DNA of 18,464 nt from Actinomycetota bacterium (lineage in GTDB: Bacteria; Actinomycetota; Actinomycetes; S36-B12): positions 1 through 18,464 of the forward strand of contig WLLZ01000027.1 of the NCBI GenBank assembly GCA_009700485.1. The letters run 5' to 3'. Within the stretch, counting starts at the first letter, position 1. Each line of letters opens with the position of its first letter. Under the pieces are notes generated by a model. That model did no database searches, was not told where the DNA came from, and saw only the letters and a list, made by a program, of their open reading frames with translations. The translations under genes and the position numbers were made by a program. Below, one piece after another: positions 13,532 to 18,464 of this stretch.

Positions 13532-14926
13532 GTGGGGCAAGTATCTGCGGTGGCTGCCCCGATTGACCACCTGCCCTTATTACGAGAGGCAATCACCGAC
13601 TGCTCCCCTAAAGGCATTGCCGCGGCGGTGCACCGCCTGATTCGGGCTCAGAAGTTGAATACCGGTGACCGGCTGCCCACGGTTAGAGAACTAGCCCGCG
13701 CACTCGCGATTAGCCCAGCAACCGTAAGCGAGGCTTGGCAGGTACTGGGGGCGGTCGGGGCCATCCAAGCCCGCGGGCGCGCCGGCAGTTTCGTCAAGGA
13801 AACCCTGGAGCCAGGCCGCCCGATCCGTTACCTCAGTATCGGCGGTGCTCCCGGGGTTGATGGCCTAGATCTGTCGACGGGCACCCCTGATCCGCAATTG
13901 CTCCCGAAACTCCGTGAAGCCCTTGAACGGGTTACCACCCGTGATTTGGCCTGGACCACGAGTTACCTTGACGACCCGGTGCTGCCCCAACTCGAAGTAA
14001 TTCTGCGCCAAAATTGGCCATTCGAAGCGCAGCGGGTCACCGTGGTAGATGGGGCATTGGATGCGCTGTCACGGGTGGTTGAGCAAACCATTCGGCTCGG
14101 CGACCGAGTAATTATGGAAAACCCTGGATTTCCGCCACTGATAGACCTATTGGAGCGCAGCGGAGCGGAAATTATCCCCGTGGGGATGGACGACGAAGGT
14201 GTCCGGCACGCAGAGGTAACCCTCGCGCTGGAAAAGTCTCCGGTAGCAATTTTCATCCAGCCACGGGCCCAAAATCCGACAGGCACCAACATGAGTAAAG
14301 CCCGCAGCGTGGTGCTCGCCGAAATATTGCGGCCCACGTCAATTCTCGTTATCGAGGACGACCATTCCGGTGAGATCGCGACCGGTGAGGATGTGAGTAT
14401 CGGCAAGTTCCTGCCCGAGCGAACTGTGCACATCCGCAGTTATTCGAAATCACACGGCCCAGACCTCCGGATTGCTGCCGTCGGGGGCTCGGCTGACGTT
14501 ATTGACCCGCTCCTTTCCCGGCGGATGCTGGGTCCCGGCTGGACAAGTCGCTTATTGCAGGCGGTGCTGATCGAACTGCTTACCGATAAGTCGGCCATCG
14601 CGGCGGTGACCCGGGCAAGATCCAGGTACGCGGTACGCAGTTTGGCGCTGCGGGCGGGTCTCGCGGGGTTGGGTGTCACCAGCAGCACGGGGGATGGGAT
14701 AAACGCCTGGGTCGAGGTGGCCGATGAGCGGGCGGCATTGATCACCTTGGCGGCCACGGGGATTCGGGTGGCTCCAGGCACCCCTTTCGAAGTCGTCCCA
14801 ACCGGGGTCCATCATGTGCGCGTGACAACCGGGTTGTTGCACGAAGATGACACCGAACAGTGGCAGCATGTGATCACCGCACTGGCAACGGCGGCCAAAG
14901 CCGGGCCCACACTTCGGGGGGTATAA
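13532..14926 (+). CDS. MocR-family transcriptional regulator (GntR winged helix + class I aminotransferase fold)
   Basis: 464 residues from GTG 13532, chosen for GGAGGGG at 13521-13527; the open frame upstream to 13310 is antisense to the neighbour and not coding-like. Residues about 15-90 are a GntR winged helix: GIAAAVHRLIRAQKLNTGDRL, PTVRELARALAISPATVSEAW, then AIQARGRAGSFV. Residues about 115-455 form an aminotransferase class I domain with PLP contacts retained: N248 in AQNPTG, D276 or D277 in VIEDDHSG, Schiff-base lysine K307 in SYSKSHGPDLR and R313 nearby. MocR proteins (GabR, PdxR) sense an amine as its PLP aldimine. Divergence from the beta-ureidopropionase gene suggests control of pyrimidine degradation, with beta-alanine or a similar omega-amino acid as effector; a role for the downstream polyamine transporter is also possible. 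Both are inference. Confidence 0.9.
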   Translation: MGQVSAVAAPIDHLPLLREAITDCSPKGIAAAVHRLIRAQKLNTGDRLPTVRELARALAISPATVSEAWQVLGAVGAIQARGRAGSFVKETLEPGRPIRYLSIGGAPGVDGLDLSTGTPDPQLLPKLREALERVTTRDLAWTTSYLDDPVLPQLEVILRQNWPFEAQRVTVVDGALDALSRVVEQTIRLGDRVIMENPGFPPLIDLLERSGAEIIPVGMDDEGVRHAEVTLALEKSPVAIFIQPRAQNPTGTNMSKARSVVLAEILRPTSILVIEDDHSGEIATGEDVSIGKFLPERTVHIRSYSKSHGPDLRIAAVGGSADVIDPLLSRRMLGPGWTSRLLQAVLIELLTDKSAIAAVTRARSRYAVRSLALRAGLAGLGVTSSTGDGINAWVEVADERAALITLAATGIRVAPGTPFEVVPTGVHHVRVTTGLLHEDDTEQWQHVITALATAAKAGPTLRGV

Positions 14927-15041
14927 GGGTTGCAAGTCCAATTTCGGCAAACTCGATTCTAATCAAGGCCGGATTCGCCAAGATTAACGATCACATACCA
15001 ATTGTGGGCGAAATGCCACTTAGGAACTCCAAATACTACGG

Positions 15042-15060
15042 TTTGGGTAAGACTAGGCTG
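15042..15060 (+). promoter_or_regulatory. Candidate promoter of the polyamine transporter operon
   Basis: In the 187-base gap before potD, TGGGTA (15044-15049) is followed by ACTAGGCTG (15052-15060), in which TAGGCT is a -10-like TANNNT hexamer. Nearly the same string precedes the aldehyde dehydrogenase gene (TGGGTA 6050-6055 merging into ACTAGGCTG 6055-6063). No convincing -35 is found at 16-18 bases in either case. The rest of 14927-15113 shows no terminator hairpin or gene that I can support. Confidence 0.4.
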
Positions 15061-15113
15061 AAGTATTGACTCGACGACCACCCGTTAGATATTCGCAAAA
15101 TGAGAGGAACCAA

Positions 15114-16337
15114 ATGTCTTATCAAGTATCGGAAGCAGCTGTCGAAATAGCCGGGCTGGCCAAGAGTGCGCTGTCCCGTCGACGGCTACTTCAGGCGGCG
15201 GGTATCGGCGGGGTGGCAATTGCTGCGACCGCATGTGGTGCTTCCGGCAGTGATGCGGGCACCGCCGCTGGTGCGCCGTCGGCTGCAACCGCTGCGGATC
15301 TTTCAGATACCGATAAGACGGCTAACTGGTCGAATTGGCCCCTTTACTTGGATATTAACGACGAGACCGGCGAGTACCCAACCCTTAAAGCTTTTCAAGA
15401 CGCGAATGGGATTGCGGTCACCTACACCGAAGATGTCAATGACAACAACGAGTTCTACGCCAAAGTACGCACCCAGCTTGAACAAGGACAAGACATCGGA
15501 CGCGATCTGGTCGTTCTTACCGACTGGATGGCGGCTCTGTGGATTGAAAATGGCTATGCGCAAAAACTTGATAAGGCCAATATTCCGAACGGCAAGAATC
15601 TGATACCACGGTTGGCTGATGTGGCATTCGATAAGTCACGTGATTACTCACTGCCTTGGCAGTCAGGTTTCGGTGGCCTCGGTTACAACAAGTCGGCGTT
15701 GAAGGACGCGCTCGGAAGCGACAAGATGACCACGTTGGATCAGCTCTTTGACCCCAAGCTCAAGGGTCGGATCACGGTGCTGTCCGAGATGCGTGACACC
15801 ATGGGTTGCATCATGGCTTGGCAGGGAAATAACCCTTCCGATTTCACCGACGATCAGTTCAGCCAAGCAATTGAAGAGCTAACCCAGCAGGTCGATAGTG
15901 GCCAGATCCGTCAAGTGACTGGTAATGACTACATCGCCTCACTTGAATCAGGTGACGTAATCGCGGTGATTGGTTGGTCCGGTGACTTATTTGCACTTGG
16001 CGAGGATTTCGGCTTCGAGATCCCCGAGTCGGGCGGCATGCTCTGGACCGACAATATGCTGATTCCGGCCCTCGCAGCGCATAAGAAGAACGCCGAGATG
16101 ATCATGAACTACTACTACGATCCAAAGGTTGCAGCTGAAGTAGCCGCTTACGTGAACTACATCTGTCCGGTCGAAGGGGCCAAAGCTGAAATGGAAAAGA
16201 TCGACCCGGCCTTGGCGGCAAGTGAATTCATTTTCCCGTCAGCGGCAACTCTTGACCGCACCTATGTGTTCAAAGCACTGACTCCCGAACAGGGTGATAG
16301 GTACGAGCGAGAGTTCCAGACAGCGATCGGTAACTAG
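15114..16337 (+). CDS. potD: Polyamine ABC transporter substrate-binding lipoprotein (PotD-like)
   Basis: 407 residues from ATG 15114, which has AGAGG at 15103-15107; a 16-codon upstream extension is rejected. The N-terminus carries a twin-arginine-like SRRRLL (21-26), a hydrophobic stretch, and a lipobox ending at C41 (ATAC), so it is likely an exported lipoprotein. The mature part is a bacterial solute-binding fold of the spermidine/putrescine type: NWPLYLD (74-80), an early LVVLTDWMAALW, IGWSGD (286-291) and GGMLWTDNM (307-315). W288, W311 and D313 align with PotD residues that stack on and neutralise polyamine amines. It heads a potD-A-B-C operon and is 3 bases from potA. Putrescine versus spermidine versus cadaverine cannot be decided, but nearby catabolic genes favour diamines. 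Confidence 0.9.
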   Translation: MSYQVSEAAVEIAGLAKSALSRRRLLQAAGIGGVAIAATACGASGSDAGTAAGAPSAATAADLSDTDKTANWSNWPLYLDINDETGEYPTLKAFQDANGIAVTYTEDVNDNNEFYAKVRTQLEQGQDIGRDLVVLTDWMAALWIENGYAQKLDKANIPNGKNLIPRLADVAFDKSRDYSLPWQSGFGGLGYNKSALKDALGSDKMTTLDQLFDPKLKGRITVLSEMRDTMGCIMAWQGNNPSDFTDDQFSQAIEELTQQVDSGQIRQVTGNDYIASLESGDVIAVIGWSGDLFALGEDFGFEIPESGGMLWTDNMLIPALAAHKKNAEMIMNYYYDPKVAAEVAAYVNYICPVEGAKAEMEKIDPALAASEFIFPSAATLDRTYVFKALTPEQGDRYEREFQTAIGN

Positions 16338-16340
16338 CGC

Positions 16341-17450
16341 GTGGCCGGAGCGATTAAACAGGTCGAGGATCTCCACCTGCTAAATCTCACCAAAAAGTTT
16401 GGCGATGTAGCTGCGGTAGATGATCTGACTTTAACGATCCCCGCCGGATCATTTTTCGCGTTGCTCGGGGCATCTGGTTGCGGTAAGACGACTACCCTGC
16501 GGATGGTCGCGGGGCTCGAAGACCCAACTTCAGGCACCATAAAAATTGGCTCAAAGGACATCACGAACCTGCGGGCATTTCAACGCCCGGTAAATACAGT
16601 TTTTCAATCGTATGCGCTGTTTCCGCACTTGGACATTTTCGAAAATGTGGCATTCGGGTTGCGCCGTCGCGGCATCAAGGATGTCAAGACCCCGGTGAAC
16701 CAGATGCTCGAGCTTGTTGAACTAAGCGCGATGGCGCGGCGAAAGCCCACCCAGTTGTCCGGTGGGCAGCAGCAACGGGTTGCGGTGGCCCGTGCGCTGA
16801 TTAATGAGCCTGATGTGCTGCTACTTGATGAGCCTCTTGGCGCACTCGACCTCAAATTGCGCCGCCAAATGCAAATTGAGCTCAAGCGCATTCAACGTGA
16901 AGTTGGCACCACCTTTGTGCACGTTACCCATGATCAAGAGGAGGCCATGACCATGGCCGACACCGTCGCGATCATGAACGCTGGCCGGATAGAGCAGTTG
17001 GGTAACCCAGCTGATATTTATGAGCTGCCTAAAACTGTGTTTGTTGCAAACTTTTTAGGTCAGTCGAATTTGATTCACGGTACCGCTCAAGGGCACAGCG
17101 GTGACGATATTTTGGTGGCTGCCTATGGGCAAACTTATGTGGTGCCGGCCGCGCGATCTAGTGCAACAGGTGACAACATGATCGTGGGCGTCAGGCCGGA
17201 GAAGATGACGGTTCTCGACGCCCCCGACGGTCATCGAGCACCTGAGTCTCATAATAAGATTTCCGGGCGAGTAACAGATGTTTCATATGCGGGTGTCTCT
17301 ACCCAATATCTGGTGCGCACCCCATGGGATCAAGAACTCACTGTTTTCGAACAGAATGTAATTGTCGGCGACCGCTGCTCGGTTGGCGATGAAGTGCTAC
17401 TTCATTGGGCTCCCGAACACACATTCGGCCTTGAGAACCTCGGCGGTTAG
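16341..17450 (+). CDS. potA: Polyamine ABC transporter ATP-binding protein (PotA-like)
   Basis: 369 residues from GTG 16341. All ABC ATPase motifs are present: Walker A GASGCGKTT (43-51), Q-loop Q89 in VFQSYALFPH, signature LSGGQQQRVAVARAL (139-153), Walker B VLLLDEPLGALD (159-170) and switch histidine H197 in VTHDQEEAMTMAD. A C-terminal TOBE-type domain (about 235-365) contains VGVRPEKM, ISGRVTDVSYAGVSTQYLV and VLLHWAPEHTF, as in PotA/FbpC-type importers. It hydrolyses ATP to drive uptake through the PotB-PotC pore. It is separated from potD by 3 bases and from potB by 2, so the genes are probably one transcript. Confidence 0.95.
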   Translation: MAGAIKQVEDLHLLNLTKKFGDVAAVDDLTLTIPAGSFFALLGASGCGKTTTLRMVAGLEDPTSGTIKIGSKDITNLRAFQRPVNTVFQSYALFPHLDIFENVAFGLRRRGIKDVKTPVNQMLELVELSAMARRKPTQLSGGQQQRVAVARALINEPDVLLLDEPLGALDLKLRRQMQIELKRIQREVGTTFVHVTHDQEEAMTMADTVAIMNAGRIEQLGNPADIYELPKTVFVANFLGQSNLIHGTAQGHSGDDILVAAYGQTYVVPAARSSATGDNMIVGVRPEKMTVLDAPDGHRAPESHNKISGRVTDVSYAGVSTQYLVRTPWDQELTVFEQNVIVGDRCSVGDEVLLHWAPEHTFGLENLGG

Positions 17451-17452
17451 CA

Positions 17453-18343
17453 GTGTCACCGATTCTGGTAGCAGGGCCGAGTAAGCCGGTGGTGGTAGCA
17501 AAACGCCGTTCCCGTACCGGTTACCTGCTCTTGTTCCCGGGCATGACTTGGTTGGCTATATTTTTCGCGATCCCTTTTGTTACCTTGTTTATGACGAGTT
17601 TGCAGGAGCCGGTTCCTGGCAAAATGGGAAAGTATCAGGCCGGTTTTCAACTCAGTAACTACACGAATGCCATGGCCGAGTACTGGCCGCAATTCCTCAG
17701 ATCATTTATCTATGCTGGCATTGCGACCCTGCTGGCCCTTGTTATCGCCTATCCATTGGCGTACTTCATTGCGATGAAGGGCGGTAAGTGGCGTCCGCTG
17801 CTTTTAGTGTTAGTGATCGCTCCGTCATTCGCATCCTTCTTACTTCGCACCTACGCCTGGCGCACCATCTTGGCAGACGAAGGCCCGATCACCTCATTCT
17901 TTAATGCACTGCACTTACTGCCAGATGATCGAATCCTGAACACCGGCATTGCCGTGGTCGCCGGCTTGACATACAACTTCCTGCCTTTCATGATTTTGCC
18001 GCTATATGCGGCACTTGAGAAAATTGATCCGCGTCTAATTGAGGCGTCCAGCGACCTGTATTCGTCAGCTGTGGCGACTTTTCGTAAGATCACGTGGCCG
18101 CTGTCGCTGCCGGGGGTAGTCGCGGGCACCTTGCTAACTTTCATTCCGGCAGCCGGTGATTACATCAATGCCGAGTTACTTGGATCGACCAAGGATCGAA
18201 TGATCGGCAATGTGATCCAGACCAACTTCATTGAATTTCGAGATTATCCGACGGCCAGCGCCCTGTCATTTGTTTTGATGGCGGCGATCTTGGTAATGGT
18301 GTTTACGTATATCCGCCGAGCCGGGACGGAGGATTTACTCTGA
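17453..18343 (+). CDS. potB: Polyamine ABC transporter permease (PotB-like)
   Basis: 296 residues from GTG 17453. About six hydrophobic segments are visible: near 24-48, 83-108, 115-133, 163-187, 219-235 and 268-287, with an extracytoplasmic loop around 50-80. The cytoplasmic EAA loop, which docks on the ATPase, is at about 197-220 (EASSDLYSSAVATFRKITWP); the glycine often found after D-L is a tyrosine (Y203) here. IPAAGDYINAELLG (231-244) matches the conserved PotB/PotH segment. It overlaps potC by one base (TGATG). Confidence 0.93.
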   Translation: MSPILVAGPSKPVVVAKRRSRTGYLLLFPGMTWLAIFFAIPFVTLFMTSLQEPVPGKMGKYQAGFQLSNYTNAMAEYWPQFLRSFIYAGIATLLALVIAYPLAYFIAMKGGKWRPLLLVLVIAPSFASFLLRTYAWRTILADEGPITSFFNALHLLPDDRILNTGIAVVAGLTYNFLPFMILPLYAALEKIDPRLIEASSDLYSSAVATFRKITWPLSLPGVVAGTLLTFIPAAGDYINAELLGSTKDRMIGNVIQTNFIEFRDYPTASALSFVLMAAILVMVFTYIRRAGTEDLL

Positions 18344-18464
18344 TGCGCTGGCTTCGGCGAAATCTATTGGGGATCATCGCAATTCTCGTCTTGATTTACC
18401 TCTTCATACCTATCGCTGTTGTTGCGATCTTAAGTTTCAATAAGCCATCGGGTAAGTTCAATAT
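18343..18464 (+). CDS. potC: Polyamine ABC transporter permease (PotC-like), cut by window edge
   Basis: Only the first 40 codons are present, from ATG 18343, which shares its A with the potB stop TGA and has GGAGG at 18328-18332. It has a basic start (MRWLRRN), one transmembrane helix (about residues 8-31) and then SFNKPSGKFN, which is the usual PotC beginning of the first periplasmic loop. Gene order supports the call. Confidence 0.85.
   Translation, partial: MRWLRRNLLGIIAILVLIYLFIPIAVVAILSFNKPSGKFN

Noticed and set aside
1..18464. Search for CRISPR arrays, tRNAs, insertion sequences, toxin-antitoxin or defence genes
   Set aside because: I saw no regularly spaced repeats, no tRNA T-loop/acceptor pattern, no transposase motifs and no recognisable defence proteins; almost all of the window is metabolic coding sequence.

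Overview
The window looks like chromosomal sequence from an Actinomycetota bacterium. The signs are a DUF3097 gene (a family I know only from that phylum), an F420-type luciferase-like oxidoreductase, frequent GTG/TTG starts, and GTGA/ATGA stop-start overlaps. G+C is moderate by eye (mid-50s percent), lower than in streptomycetes or mycobacteria, which would suit a free-living aquatic lineage. That placement is inference. I saw no rRNA, tRNA, CRISPR array, insertion sequence or phage gene.

Layout. (1) 1-1909, minus: a class III (CaiB/BaiF) CoA-transferase cut by the window edge, behind a glutaryl-CoA dehydrogenase gene. They form a glutarate-to-crotonyl-CoA module with an elaborate palindromic operator over its promoter (1967-1993). 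(2) 2002-5937, minus: an Lrp/AsnC regulator, a class III aminotransferase, a pyridoxamine-phosphate-oxidase-like flavoprotein and a PuuB-like FAD amine oxidase, all joined by overlapping stops and starts. (3) 6114-8406, plus and divergent from lrp: a gamma-aminobutyraldehyde dehydrogenase and a DUF3097 protein. (4) 8521-13379, minus: a reductive pyrimidine (hydantoin) degradation operon of beta-ureidopropionase, dihydropyrimidinase, CoA-acylating (methyl)malonate-semialdehyde dehydrogenase and an LLM-class F420-type oxidoreductase. (5) 13532-14926, plus and divergent: a MocR-type regulator (GntR winged helix fused to an aminotransferase fold), with a 24-bp near-palindrome in the shared intergenic region. 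(6) 15114-18464, plus: a polyamine ABC transporter in the order potD-potA-potB-potC, with potC cut by the right edge.

Working together: PotABCD would import putrescine, cadaverine or spermidine. The aminotransferase and/or the FAD oxidase would convert the terminal amine to an aldehyde, and the PatD-like dehydrogenase would oxidise 4-aminobutanal to GABA (or 5-aminopentanal to 5-aminovalerate). The C5 branch would end in glutarate, which the CoA-transferase and GcdH could take to crotonyl-CoA. In parallel, dihydrouracil/dihydrothymine would go through ring opening, decarbamoylation and, after transamination, to acetyl-CoA or propionyl-CoA via MmsA. The single class III aminotransferase could in principle serve both pathways. 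No dihydropyrimidine dehydrogenase (PydA/PreTA) is visible, so the LLM oxidoreductase is an interesting candidate for an unassigned step. The picture is a nitrogen- and carbon-scavenging island for polyamines and nucleobases. I found no radically new system; the most interesting points are the LLM enzyme in the pyrimidine operon, the two strong operators with unknown regulators, and the combined putrescine/glutarate gene set.
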